DNA of 63,597 nucleotides, from positions 1 through 63,597 of the forward strand of contig CBIHOZ010000019.1 in NCBI GenBank assembly GCA_966211525.1, in the 5' to 3' direction. This document shows, in pieces, positions 47,971 to 57,317 of the stretch (its first letter is position 1; the number at the start of each line of letters is the position of its first letter). Origin of the DNA: Ohtaekwangia sp966211525. Its GTDB lineage: Bacteria > Bacteroidota > Bacteroidia > Cytophagales > Cyclobacteriaceae. The notes below the pieces were generated by a model. The model did not search any database. It saw only the letters and a list, made by a program, of their open reading frames with translations, and was not told the origin of the DNA. Position numbers and translations under genes: made by a program.

Positions 47971-48315
47971 ATGATCATGCTGAGTACGATAAGGGATTTG
48001 TATTGTATAGTACATATATCCAGACAGGTGTCGGGTGGATCGGTATATATGTTCGACAAACATTTACTTCCCGAAAACACGCTACGGCACATCCGCTGTA
48101 ACCGTCTGTTCAATACCATGAGCAATACGCTTTATGCACTGAATGATGTACAGGACATAGAAGTAGCCAGCATCCTGCAAAAACTGAATGGTGAAAAAAA
48201 TTCCGGCTATCGGTTTTCCAAGGATCTGCAAAAAACATATTTACTGGAACTCATTCATTTCATTACAAAAATTCACCTGAAGATTTTTCCTGCTGTTCAT
48301 CCTTCGCTGAACTAA
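47971..48315 (+). pseudogene. AraC-type sensor-domain remnant without DNA-binding part
   Basis: 114 codons; an internal ATG at 48049 may be the real start if it is expressed. LYALNDVQDIEVASILQKLN aligns with SYSLNKSQDKYISSVFEKML of the gene just upstream. TYLLELIHFITKIH aligns with NYIMEMIHYALKVQ, and GGSVYMFDKHLLPENTL with GYFCIFKESFFTERL. The similarity stops at the end of the sensor half; no helix-turn-helix follows, and GH43 starts 70 bp later. It looks like a decayed tandem duplicate, though a stand-alone sensor is possible. Confidence 0.6.
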
Positions 48316-48385
48316 CGCTGATAAAGTTGCTGGCATTGTTTTTTGGGAGTTTACCATCTTCAATCCCATAGTAAAACAATTATTT

Positions 48386-49288
48386 ATGCCAACGACAGAC
48401 GCTCCATTCACCGGCAACCCGATCATCCAGAATACGTTCACGGCAGATCCAACCGTACTTGTGCATAACGACAAAGTATATTTATATACTGGTCATGATG
48501 AAGCACCTCCGGGCACGTATCAATATACGATGAACAAGTGGTTGTGTTTTTCTTCACAAAATCTTCGCGACTGGAGTGAACACCCGGTAAACCTGAAGGC
48601 AACTGATTTTAAATGGGCCAAGGGTGATGCGTATGCTTCGAAGGTAATTCAGCGTGGAGATAAGTTCTATTGGTATGTAACCGTTACACATGCATCCATC
48701 GAGGGTAAAGCAATTGGTGTAGCGGTTGCCGATTCACCAACCGGACCGTTTCGCGATGCGATTGGTGCCGCACTGATCACTACCAAGACCGGTATACTTC
48801 CCGGCACAGACAATTTCGATCCAACGGTACTCCTAGACGACAACGGACAGGCCTATATCTTCTGGGGTAAAAATAAATGTTACTATGCCAAGCTTCACGA
48901 TAATATGGTCGAGCTGAATGGCTCCATTAAAACCATCAAGCTTCCTGACTTCATGGAGGGAGCGCACATTCATAAGAAAAATGGCTGGTATTATTTATCG
49001 TATGGCTATGAATCTCCGGAGAAGGTTGCATACGCCATGAGTCGTTCTATCGATGGGCCGTGGCAATTTAAAGGTATACTTAACGAACTTGCAGGCAACT
49101 GTGAAACGAACCGCCCCGCTATTATAGATTTCAAAGGCAAGTCTTATTTCTTTTATCACAACGGAGGTCTAAAAGATGGCGGCAGTCACAGGCGATCAGT
49201 ATGTCTCGATTATCTATACTATAATGAGGATGGAAGTATGAAGCGGGTAGTGATGACGTCTGAAGGTGTGATGAGCGTGGCGGGGTAG
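48386..49288 (+). CDS. GH43-family glycoside hydrolase
   Basis: 300 residues, five-bladed propeller of GH43. Catalytic residues by position: Asp21 in TADPTVLVHNDKVYLY (base), Asp145 in DNFDPTVLLDD (pKa modulator) and Glu191 in FMEGAHIHKKNGWYYLSY (acid). There is no signal peptide, so the enzyme should be cytoplasmic and act on imported oligosaccharides. The family includes arabinofuranosidases and xylosidases; specificity cannot be read here. It follows the AraC gene and its remnant on the same strand. Confidence 0.88.
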   Translation: MPTTDAPFTGNPIIQNTFTADPTVLVHNDKVYLYTGHDEAPPGTYQYTMNKWLCFSSQNLRDWSEHPVNLKATDFKWAKGDAYASKVIQRGDKFYWYVTVTHASIEGKAIGVAVADSPTGPFRDAIGAALITTKTGILPGTDNFDPTVLLDDNGQAYIFWGKNKCYYAKLHDNMVELNGSIKTIKLPDFMEGAHIHKKNGWYYLSYGYESPEKVAYAMSRSIDGPWQFKGILNELAGNCETNRPAIIDFKGKSYFFYHNGGLKDGGSHRRSVCLDYLYYNEDGSMKRVVMTSEGVMSVAG

Positions 49289-49294
49289 AGGATT

Positions 49295-49342
49295 CGAAGA
49301 TTGGATGATTATAAGATTGGAAGATTATAAAATTGGAAAATT
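49295..49342 (+). repeat. Period-8 purine-rich array, left arm
   Basis: Six perfect 8-bp steps: CGAAGATT, GGATGATT, ATAAGATT, GGAAGATT, ATAAAATT, GGAAAATT, then looser copies to about 49361. It starts 7 bp past the GH43 stop. Confidence 0.8.
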
Positions 49343-49382
49343 AAAAAGATTATTACAAGATTAGATAGCGACCGGTAAAAAG

Positions 49383-49413
49383 AACGGGTATACCAATGAT
49401 GGTATACCCGTTT
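49383..49413. terminator. Bidirectional terminator between GH43 and the RND pump
   Basis: AACGGGTATACC, loop AATGAT, GGTATACCCGTTT. This is a perfect 12-bp stem followed by a T-rich stretch, lying between convergent genes and between two inverted period-8 arrays. Confidence 0.85.
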
Positions 49414-49436
49414 CATTTCTTAAAGTATATCTTAAA

Positions 49437-49475
49437 AATCTTTCAATCTTATAATCTTATTAATCTTACAATTTT
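49437..49475 (-). repeat. Period-8 array, right arm, inverted orientation
   Basis: AATCTT starts at 49437, 49445, 49453 and 49462, then AATTTT at 49470: 8-bp steps with one of 9. It is the reverse complement of the AAGATT array at 49295 and ends 10 bp before the pump stop. Confidence 0.75.
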
Positions 49476-49484
49476 TTCAAATCC

Positions 49485-52400
49485 CTAAATATCCGGAGTG
49501 GTTCTATCGGCTTCGCGGAGTTCGGTTAGTTTCTTGCTACCGTAGGAGACTTTGGTTATAATTACGTATAACACGGGGACGATAAAGATCGCGAGGAACG
49601 TTGCGGCAAGCATACCTCCGATTACTGTCCAGCCGATGGTTTGACGTGCTACTGCTCCGGCACCGGACGCCAATGCTAATGGCAACACACCAAGTATAAA
49701 GGCGAGCGATGTCATGATGATCGGGCGTAAACGAAGTCTCACGGCATCGAGTGTTGCTTCGATCAATTCTACACCTTTGTCCACACGTTCTTTTGCAAAT
49801 TCAACAATCAGGATCGCGTTCTTCGCGGCAAGACCAATGAGTGTAATCAAACCGATCTGCGCATATATATTGTTGTTGAGCTTCGGCAGGAACGTCAATG
49901 CGAGTATCGCTCCGAAGGCACCCAACGGTACGGCTAACATGATTGAGAACGGAACTGACCAGCTTTCATACAAGGCAGCAAGTAATAATAATACTACCAG
50001 GATCGACAATGCAAAGATGGTGATCGTACTGCTTCCCGCTGCAAGCTCTTCGCGGCTAAGACCGGAGAAGTCGTAACCATAACCTGCTGGTAAAACTTCT
50101 GCTGCTACTTCACGTAACGCAGCCAAAGCTTGTCCGCTACTATAGCCGGTTGCAGCGTTACCATTGATCTCGGCAGAACGGAAAAGATTATAGTGCGATA
50201 TAACCGGTGCACTTTCTACAACGCGATACGACACCAATGCGCTGAGCGGAACCGATGCACCTTCCCTGTTTAGTACATAATATTGTTTCAGATCTTCTAT
50301 ATCATCGCGGTATACCGTATCAGCCTGCGCTACCACGCGGAAGTTTCTTCCATAGCGCGTAAAGTCGTTTACATACTGGCTTCCCATATAGGATGACATC
50401 GTAGAGAATACATCCGACATGGCCACTCCTAGTTTTTTTACTTTTTCACGATCTACTTCAACATAGTAGCCCGGAGTTTTTGCTGTAAAGAAGCTATAGG
50501 CCATTTGTATTTCCGGACGTTGATTCGCTTTCATCAGGAACTGTCCTAATACGCGCTCGAATTCTTTTATATCCGTGCCGGCTTTTTGTTCGAGCATGAA
50601 ACTGAAACCACCGGTTTGTCCAAGACCCGGTATAGCAGGTGGTGGTACAATGACAATGTTTGCTTCCTTAATCGCTGCAAACTTTTGCTGCAACTGTCCT
50701 ATCACACCAAACAACTGCTGTGAAGGATCTTTCCGCTGACTCCACGGATGCAACTGAATGAAGTATGTACCGCTGTTCGGTTTGAACGCAAAGTTGATCG
50801 CATTCAATCCACCGATACCGGTATAATTCTTAATTGCTGGCACTTCACGAATCATATCCGAAAGTTTAGCCATCAACTCACGTGTACGCGATGATGATGA
50901 ACCTTCTGGTAATTCAAATGAAATGAAAAGACGTCCTTCATCTTCTGTGGGTATAAATCCAGTCGGCTTGCTTTGGAAGAGTGCAAACGTACCTACATAT
51001 ATACAGGCCAGCAGGATAAGCACGAGCGGAGTATAACGAATGCTGTGTTTTACACCATGGGCATAATTGTCTGTAGTTCTTCCGAACCAGCCGTTAAACT
51101 TGAAGAAGAACTTATTCAGCCCGCGTGAATCTTTGTTTACATTCATTGGCTTCAGCATCAGCGAGCATAGTGCCGGTGTAAGTGTAAGCGCTACGAATGC
51201 AGAAATCAACACCGATATAGCGATGGTAATCGCGAACTGCTGATAGAGGCGACCTACGATACCGGGTATAAATCCTACCGGTATAAACACGGCTGCCAAT
51301 ATCAGCGCAATGGCAATAACCGGAGCCGTTATATCTTTCATCGCTTTACGCGTTGCGTCTTTTGCCGAGAGCTTCTCATGATCTATATAGTGCTGCACGG
51401 CTTCCACCACCACAATCGCATCATCCACCACAATACCAATCGCAAGCACGAACCCAAATAAGGTAAGCGTGTTGATCGTAAACCCTAACGGTATAAAGAA
51501 AATGAATGTACCAATAATGGATACCGGTATAGCAAGAACCGGCACCAGTGTAGCCCGCCAGCTTTGCAAAAAGAGGAACACCACGATGGTTACAAGAATC
51601 AACGCTTCCACCAGGGTATGCACCACTTCTTCGATCGAGACTTCTACAACGGATACCGACTCGAACGAAACCACGTAGTCTACATCAGACGGGAACGAAG
51701 CTTTTAATTCTTTCAGTGCTGCATATACACCTTCCGCAGTAGCCAGTGCGTTGCTGCCGGGTGCCTGGTATATCAGCAACATCGCAGCGGGTTTACCGTT
51801 GATCGCTGAGAACCTTCCATAGTCAAAACGACCGAAGTCGATGCGGGCAACATCTTTCAGGTATACCAGCGATCCGTCTTTCGGATTGGTGCGCACCACT
51901 ATATTTTCAAACTCTTCCTGCGTTGTCAAGCGTCCGTTTACCGTGATGGGATATTCGAATGTCTGCGAGTTGAATTGCGGCATCGCCCCTACTGTACCGG
52001 CAGCAACCTGCAAGTTCTGTTCCTGTATAGCAGCCGAAATTTCTTTTGCACTGATACTATATTGTGCAAGCTTATCCGGCTTGAGCCAGATACGCATACT
52101 GAAGTCCTGTCCCAAAGCGTTGATATCACCAACACCGGGAACACGCAACAGCGCATCACGCACAAATATATTGGTATAGTTATCGAGGTATTCAACACCG
52201 TGTGTCCCTTTCGGTGAATATATACCCACCACCATCATGATGCTTGGGTTTCGTTTACGTACCACCATACCGAGTCTTCGTACTTCTTCCGGCAAACGCG
52301 GTTCTGCAATGCTTACACGGTTCTGCACATCCAGTGTCGCTATATTTACATCGGTGCCTACTTCGAACGTAACGTTCATCTGCATTTGCCCCGTACTGGT

Positions 52401-52649
52401 ACTGTTGGAGCTCATATACATCATACCGGGTGTACCGTTCACCTGTGTTTCCACCGGAGTAGCAACAGTTTGTTCCACTGTAAGAGCATCCGCACCGGTA
52501 TAGTTACCGGAGACAGAAACTACCGGTGGCGTAATATCGGGATATTGTGTAACCGGCAGGTTCATCATCGCCAATACACCTACGAGTAAAATCAGCAGGG
52601 ATATAACGATAGACGTGACCGGTCGTCTTATAAAAACATCTGAAATCAT
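49485..52649 (-). CDS. RND multidrug efflux pump (AcrB/HAE1 type)
   Basis: 1054 residues, twelve membrane helices and two large periplasmic loops. The proton-relay helix carries GIVVDDAIVVVEAV with the Asp-Asp pair that marks the hydrophobe/amphiphile (HAE1) group. The opening MISDVFIRRPVTSIVISLL and the run QYPDITPPVVSVSGNY are typical. It should export drugs, bile salts or lipids through the adaptor and channel coded upstream. Last gene of a four-gene operon headed by its TetR regulator. Confidence 0.95.
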   Translation of the reverse strand: MISDVFIRRPVTSIVISLLILLVGVLAMMNLPVTQYPDITPPVVSVSGNYTGADALTVEQTVATPVETQVNGTPGMMYMSSNSTSTGQMQMNVTFEVGTDVNIATLDVQNRVSIAEPRLPEEVRRLGMVVRKRNPSIMMVVGIYSPKGTHGVEYLDNYTNIFVRDALLRVPGVGDINALGQDFSMRIWLKPDKLAQYSISAKEISAAIQEQNLQVAAGTVGAMPQFNSQTFEYPITVNGRLTTQEEFENIVVRTNPKDGSLVYLKDVARIDFGRFDYGRFSAINGKPAAMLLIYQAPGSNALATAEGVYAALKELKASFPSDVDYVVSFESVSVVEVSIEEVVHTLVEALILVTIVVFLFLQSWRATLVPVLAIPVSIIGTFIFFIPLGFTINTLTLFGFVLAIGIVVDDAIVVVEAVQHYIDHEKLSAKDATRKAMKDITAPVIAIALILAAVFIPVGFIPGIVGRLYQQFAITIAISVLISAFVALTLTPALCSLMLKPMNVNKDSRGLNKFFFKFNGWFGRTTDNYAHGVKHSIRYTPLVLILLACIYVGTFALFQSKPTGFIPTEDEGRLFISFELPEGSSSSRTRELMAKLSDMIREVPAIKNYTGIGGLNAINFAFKPNSGTYFIQLHPWSQRKDPSQQLFGVIGQLQQKFAAIKEANIVIVPPPAIPGLGQTGGFSFMLEQKAGTDIKEFERVLGQFLMKANQRPEIQMAYSFFTAKTPGYYVEVDREKVKKLGVAMSDVFSTMSSYMGSQYVNDFTRYGRNFRVVAQADTVYRDDIEDLKQYYVLNREGASVPLSALVSYRVVESAPVISHYNLFRSAEINGNAATGYSSGQALAALREVAAEVLPAGYGYDFSGLSREELAAGSSTITIFALSILVVLLLLAALYESWSVPFSIMLAVPLGAFGAILALTFLPKLNNNIYAQIGLITLIGLAAKNAILIVEFAKERVDKGVELIEATLDAVRLRLRPIIMTSLAFILGVLPLALASGAGAVARQTIGWTVIGGMLAATFLAIFIVPVLYVIITKVSYGSKKLTELREADRTTPDI

Positions 52650-52671
52650 GCGCTTCTAAAATTTAGGTAAT

Positions 52672-53805
52672 TTATTTTCCTGCACTTTTCTGCGGTGCAC
52701 CTGCAGGAGGACCGACCTGTACTTTTGCTCCCTGACGCAAGCGTTGTATACCTTCTACAACAATCGTCTCGCCACTCTTCAAACCATCGCGAACAACAAC
52801 ATACTCCTGCATACGTGTGCCAAGCTGAAGTCTGCGCTGCTGTACAGAATCACCTTGCACAACAAATACAAAGTACTCGCCCATTTGTTCGGTAACCGAT
52901 TTATAGGGTATCACAACTCGATCACCTATATCCTGGTTCAGTACATCTACATTCAGTGTCATGCCGGGATATAGCTCGCGCTTTGGATTCGGGAATGACA
53001 GTCTTACGGTTATCGTTCCGCTCTGGCGGCCGATCGCGCGATCTATAGCCATCAGCTTACCCGGATGCTCATACCGTGTACCATCGGAATAGCGTAATGT
53101 AAACAAAGAGTCAATGTTGCTGGTGCGAAGTCTGTTGAAGCGATTGAGTTCACCCTCGTTAATGACGAAATCAACAGCCATCGGATCTTCGGAAGATATA
53201 GTATTGAGCAACGGCTGACCCGGTGATACCTGTGTACCAATTCTCACCTGAGATATACCTATAGCACCATCAAACGGAGCTGTTATAACCGAGTAATTAT
53301 AGTCGGTGGATGCGCTCGCGAGTTGTGCTTCCGCTGCTGCCACCTGCGACTGTGCTGTCTGGTAATCTGCGCGTGCATACTCTACCTGCTGACGTGCTAT
53401 CGCATCTTTCTCCAACAGCCGTTCATAGCGATCTACATCCTGCTTAACGCGATGCAGATTGGCTTTCGCGCTTTGTACATTGGCTTGTGCCTGGCGAATC
53501 GCGGCCTGATATTTACTGCGGTCGATCTCGTAAAGCTTTTGTCCTTTCGAAACTTTCTGACCGTCTTTGATATATATATTGGTAATATAGCCTGACACCT
53601 GGGGACGGAGCTCGACTTCATTAACCGGCACTACCGTTGCCGGGTATACATCCGTACCGGTTACATTACTGGATGTTACTTGCTGAACATTAACCGGTAC
53701 AGCCGGAGGCGGCCCTTGCTGTTTCTTCTGCGAATTCCCACAACCATACAAGATGGTCAGCGTAACAAGTGCCGCAAAAAGCCGGAGTAAATGATGTTTC
53801 ATCAT
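52672..53805 (-). CDS. RND efflux periplasmic adaptor (AcrA type)
   Basis: 377 residues from ATG 53805; a TTG at 53820 in the same frame is less likely. Lipoprotein signal ends LYGC. The barrel-sandwich halves (VELRPQVSGYITNIYIKDG and FDGAIGISQVRIGTQVSPGQ) flank a coiled coil of QAQANVQSAKANLHRVKQD type. It bridges pump and channel. It starts 17 bp after the channel stop and ends 22 bp before the pump start. Confidence 0.92.
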   Translation of the reverse strand: MMKHHLLRLFAALVTLTILYGCGNSQKKQQGPPPAVPVNVQQVTSSNVTGTDVYPATVVPVNEVELRPQVSGYITNIYIKDGQKVSKGQKLYEIDRSKYQAAIRQAQANVQSAKANLHRVKQDVDRYERLLEKDAIARQQVEYARADYQTAQSQVAAAEAQLASASTDYNYSVITAPFDGAIGISQVRIGTQVSPGQPLLNTISSEDPMAVDFVINEGELNRFNRLRTSNIDSLFTLRYSDGTRYEHPGKLMAIDRAIGRQSGTITVRLSFPNPKRELYPGMTLNVDVLNQDIGDRVVIPYKSVTEQMGEYFVFVVQGDSVQQRRLQLGTRMQEYVVVRDGLKSGETIVVEGIQRLRQGAKVQVGPPAGAPQKSAGK

Positions 53806-53822
53806 ATAGGTATATTTCAAGA

Positions 53823-55154
53823 TCAGTTCACGTTAATAATTCCTAAAGCTCTTTCATAGTCGAGTTTGCTCGACAATACCTGGAAGAGTGCATTGTAATA
53901 ATTGAGTTGTGCCGTTTGCAGATCAGTCTCTGCTACGATCAGGTCTACATACGCTTTAATGCCTTCATCGTATTGAAGCTTGATGGTATTGTATACCTCC
54001 TTCGCTATCTCGGCATTCTGTCGCAGTACTTGCCATTCGTTATAGTCGCTCTTGTAATTTGCAAGTGCTGTCTGGTACTCGGTATAGATGGCACGTTGTG
54101 TATTTTCCATTTGTACCTGCAGACGATCTTCCTGCAGACGTGCACGTTTTACATTCTGCAGTCGCTTGGTACCGGTAAAGAGCGGTATCGAAGCCTGTAT
54201 ACCCAAAGCAGATGTTGGATACGCTTTGTTATACAGATCCGGTAACGAGTTGTTAAAGAACAGCGGATTATAATTGATGTACGCAGAGAGTGTCGGCAGG
54301 AACCCGAGTTTGTAATAGTTGGTGTTCAGCTGCAGCAACTGCATTTGTGTTTGAAGCTGCTTGTATTCAATGCGCGATGCGTATGCCGGAGTTTGCGTTG
54401 TATCAATAAGTATACCTTCGCTCATCAGCGTAGCACTGTCGTATTGCAACGTCAATTCCTTTTCCGGTGCTATACCCATCAGTTGCTTGAGGTAGGCAAA
54501 TTTAGCATGCGTGGATTCAAAGGTGCGCTTGCGACTGGCGCGTGTATTGGATAGCGATATACTTGCGCGCTGATAATCTGTCTTATCAACAAGACCTGAT
54601 TCATAGCGACTATAGGCATCTCTGTATTGTTTCTCCTGCCGGAGGATGTTTTCATTCAGGATACGCAGTTGCTCGCGGGTAAAGAGTATATCATAAAACG
54701 CTTTACTAACTTCTACCACCACATCGATCTTGCTGCTCTCTGTATTTTGAGCAGCCTGCATGCGGGTATATTTGGCAGCACGCGATGCGAGAAACACATC
54801 GTTGCTATAGAGCGTTTGTGTTGCCTGAAATAAAATATTGGAATTGTATTTCGTACCGATGGTGATAACCTGGTCGCCAAACACAGAAGTTTGTCTGCGA
54901 ATGTTATGTACAGCCGCATACTGTGCCGATATCTGCGGCAGCCATGATGAAAGTCCGATGCGTACATCACGCTCGGCTATAGATGCATCAATCTGTGCCT
55001 GCTGCACCGCGGCACCATTCTTCAGGGTATAGGAGATACATTGTTCAAGGGTAAAAGTACCCGGAATAGTATCGGAAGCCTGCTGACTATATACCTGCCC
55101 GGAAATCAGCAACCCGACAAGCATCAACAGCACTTTATACTTTGCCATTTTCAT
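53823..55154 (-). CDS. TolC-family outer-membrane channel of drug efflux
   Basis: 443 residues. The signal peptide ends at VYSQ (~residue 24). FTLEQCISYTLKNGAAVQQA and the second-repeat helix LVDKTDYQRASISLSN show the TolC fold. Its ATG overlaps the TetR stop as ATGA, so regulator and pump are translated as one unit. It gives the outer-membrane duct for the AcrAB-like pair. Confidence 0.92.
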   Translation of the reverse strand: MKMAKYKVLLMLVGLLISGQVYSQQASDTIPGTFTLEQCISYTLKNGAAVQQAQIDASIAERDVRIGLSSWLPQISAQYAAVHNIRRQTSVFGDQVITIGTKYNSNILFQATQTLYSNDVFLASRAAKYTRMQAAQNTESSKIDVVVEVSKAFYDILFTREQLRILNENILRQEKQYRDAYSRYESGLVDKTDYQRASISLSNTRASRKRTFESTHAKFAYLKQLMGIAPEKELTLQYDSATLMSEGILIDTTQTPAYASRIEYKQLQTQMQLLQLNTNYYKLGFLPTLSAYINYNPLFFNNSLPDLYNKAYPTSALGIQASIPLFTGTKRLQNVKRARLQEDRLQVQMENTQRAIYTEYQTALANYKSDYNEWQVLRQNAEIAKEVYNTIKLQYDEGIKAYVDLIVAETDLQTAQLNYYNALFQVLSSKLDYERALGIINVN

Positions 55155-55777
55155 TTTCCATTTTTATTTAACTTGAAATCAATAGTACGTTTATCAGGAT
55201 AACCGGTACCGGGCTTGGTAACACTTCGCCAGCAGGCATCAATCACTTCACTGACTTCTTCTTTTTTCAACACAACTTTTCGCAGTTTGTGCATCTTGGC
55301 CATCGTAATAATGTTACCATGAAAGAGAGCACTTAAAATTTCAGGCCGCAGGGGCATCAGCACATTTTGCTTAACGCCTTTACTAACAAAATCGAGAAGT
55401 GTTTTACGGAGAGCGCAGGTATTATCAGAGAGTTCGTCTGTATAATAAGGTGAATTTACGAACTGTTCGAAGAAACCCAGCACGTTCGGGTTATTAATAT
55501 AGAATTGATACAGGGCTATCCATAGCTGGTAAAATTGCTCGGGATATGTGCGGGATGATTGCTCTGTTTTTGCAACGATAGCCTGTACCTGGTCCTTAAT
55601 ATATTTATAGAGCTCAATGAGCATTACTTCTTTACTGTCGAAGTAATGATAGATGGTGCCGGCAGCCACGTTAGCCCGCTCGGCAATCATGCTCACAGGC
55701 GTACCATGAAAACCCTTTTCGCGGATCAGCTCCAATACGGTCTGAAAGATGATATGCTTTTTGTCCGGTTGCTCCAT
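55151..55777 (-). CDS. TetR-family regulator of the RND efflux operon
   Basis: 208 residues from ATG 55777. An in-frame start at 55840 would place coding sequence over the operator and is rejected. The helix-turn-helix reads TPVSMIAERANVAAGTIYHY followed by FDSKEVMLIELY. The C-terminal ligand domain is AcrR-like in length. A 22-bp palindrome abuts the start codon, so self-repression of the whole operon is very likely. The inducer should be a pump substrate. Confidence 0.9.
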   Translation of the reverse strand: MEQPDKKHIIFQTVLELIREKGFHGTPVSMIAERANVAAGTIYHYFDSKEVMLIELYKYIKDQVQAIVAKTEQSSRTYPEQFYQLWIALYQFYINNPNVLGFFEQFVNSPYYTDELSDNTCALRKTLLDFVSKGVKQNVLMPLRPEILSALFHGNIITMAKMHKLRKVVLKKEEVSEVIDACWRSVTKPGTGYPDKRTIDFKLNKNGK

Positions 55778-55799
55778 ACCGATTGAATGTTCATTCGGT
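55778..55799. promoter_or_regulatory. TetR operator palindrome at the efflux operon start
   Basis: ACCGATTGAAT, then GTTCATTCGGT: nine of eleven base pairs are symmetrical. It touches the ATG at 55777, so binding would block both transcription and initiation. Confidence 0.7.
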
Positions 55800-55961
55800 T
55801 TTTCAGCAATTCTACGACCTTCACAACTGTTGCAGTCCACATTCCGATTCAGGAATCGTTTGTTGAAGTGACAACCGGTAAAAAACGTATTCTAAAAGAA
55901 AAGCTATAGTATATAGATGGGCAGCTATATGTTGTACCGCTTTACAACTTGTTGAAGCTTT

Positions 55962-57218
55962 CTACGGAAGACAGGTTCGTAAAAAATCATTCCGAAATTT
56001 ACCCTCTGGATCATGAGTTTTAAACAATTGTTTAAAATCGGCCAATCTCTCGAAACGCAGTGCGATTTTTTCAGGCGAAAGCGTAAACAATTTACCCCAA
56101 TGCGGTGCCGGGTTAAACGGAGCGAGCTTCGCCTCAATGAGTGGTAATAATTTCATAACGGCATCCACTTCCTGGTGCCACGTGAAGTGAAGAGCGATAC
56201 AATTACGTTTATAGCAGGGACTCATCCACAGGTCATCTGCTTTGATCGTTCTTACTTCCGATATAAAAAGATGGGGAGCAATCTGTTCATGAAGACTTTC
56301 TACAGCCATAAACGCTTCATAAGCATACTCGACCGGTATAAAATATTCCGACTGCAGTTCTTTACCAGAGCTTGGCTTAAAGCCCATTTTAAAATGTGGC
56401 AGGCGATCGTACCACGGCCCGAGTACACCCAATTGATCCGTACAATTCTCTGCCGACTCTTCTTCTATCGGATGTACATTTCGAGTTGCAAGTCTTGCGC
56501 CATAGAATTCGGCCGGAGCTGTATCCACGGGTATATCTGACTGCTTCTTGATCCACACTTCATTTATAGTCTTGTTCTGATATTTTGTAAAGAGACTCAC
56601 ACTATAGCCGGCCGACATGATCGCGATAAAGTGTTTCTCAAGCTGCTGCACCGGCATATTAAGGTATACATACTGCTGCACGTCAAATGCAGGTACAAGA
56701 TCGAGCGTGATGCGCGTAACAATACCCAGCGCACCGAGATTTACTACAGCACCATTAAATATATCGCCATCGGCCCGCGACAACTTTACTACTTCGCCCG
56801 CTGCATTCACAAATTCCAGGGCAGCTACACTCGTAGCCAGGTTTCCATTATGTATACCGGAGCCATGTGTAGCAGTAGCCACTGCTCCTGCGATGGATAT
56901 ATGCGGGAGCGAAGCAAGGTTATGCAATGCATATCCATGCAGATGTAAATGTTCGCATACTTCTCCATATTTAATTCCGGCTTCTACGGTGATGGTATGC
57001 TGCAACCAGTCCAGCTCAACAATGGCATTCATGTACTCAAGCGATACCAGGTCTTCACTGCTGTCCGCTATCGTATTAAAGGAATGACGCGAACCCAGCG
57101 CTCGGATTTGTTTACACTGCTTCACAACCTGACATACTTCATCTATAGTTCTCGGATAATGTATACGTGAAGTGTGATATGCAAAATTACCGGCCCAGTT
57201 CGTAATGCGTTGCGACAT
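55962..57218 (-). CDS. FAD-linked oxidase, alditol/lactone oxidase type
   Basis: 418 residues, VAO-type flavoenzyme. The FAD domain has LGSRHSFNTIA, with His45 a candidate for covalent FAD attachment, and AGAVATATHGSG. The C-terminal D-arabinono-1,4-lactone oxidase domain ends FTLSPEKIALRFERLADFKQ and the family-typical DPEGKFRNDFL. The best matches by pattern are alditol (xylitol) oxidases, which make an aldose and hydrogen peroxide. No signal peptide. It starts 99 bp after the sigma factor stop, on the same strand. Confidence 0.85.
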   Translation of the reverse strand: MSQRITNWAGNFAYHTSRIHYPRTIDEVCQVVKQCKQIRALGSRHSFNTIADSSEDLVSLEYMNAIVELDWLQHTITVEAGIKYGEVCEHLHLHGYALHNLASLPHISIAGAVATATHGSGIHNGNLATSVAALEFVNAAGEVVKLSRADGDIFNGAVVNLGALGIVTRITLDLVPAFDVQQYVYLNMPVQQLEKHFIAIMSAGYSVSLFTKYQNKTINEVWIKKQSDIPVDTAPAEFYGARLATRNVHPIEEESAENCTDQLGVLGPWYDRLPHFKMGFKPSSGKELQSEYFIPVEYAYEAFMAVESLHEQIAPHLFISEVRTIKADDLWMSPCYKRNCIALHFTWHQEVDAVMKLLPLIEAKLAPFNPAPHWGKLFTLSPEKIALRFERLADFKQLFKTHDPEGKFRNDFLRTCLP

Positions 57219-57317
57219 AATAGTTACTCAATCTGTGAGAAGCACGAAGTAAAGAAAACTTTTGGAAAAACCTGCTGATGCTACAGGTTTCCAGCTACAA
57301 GGCGTTGGTTTATTTTT

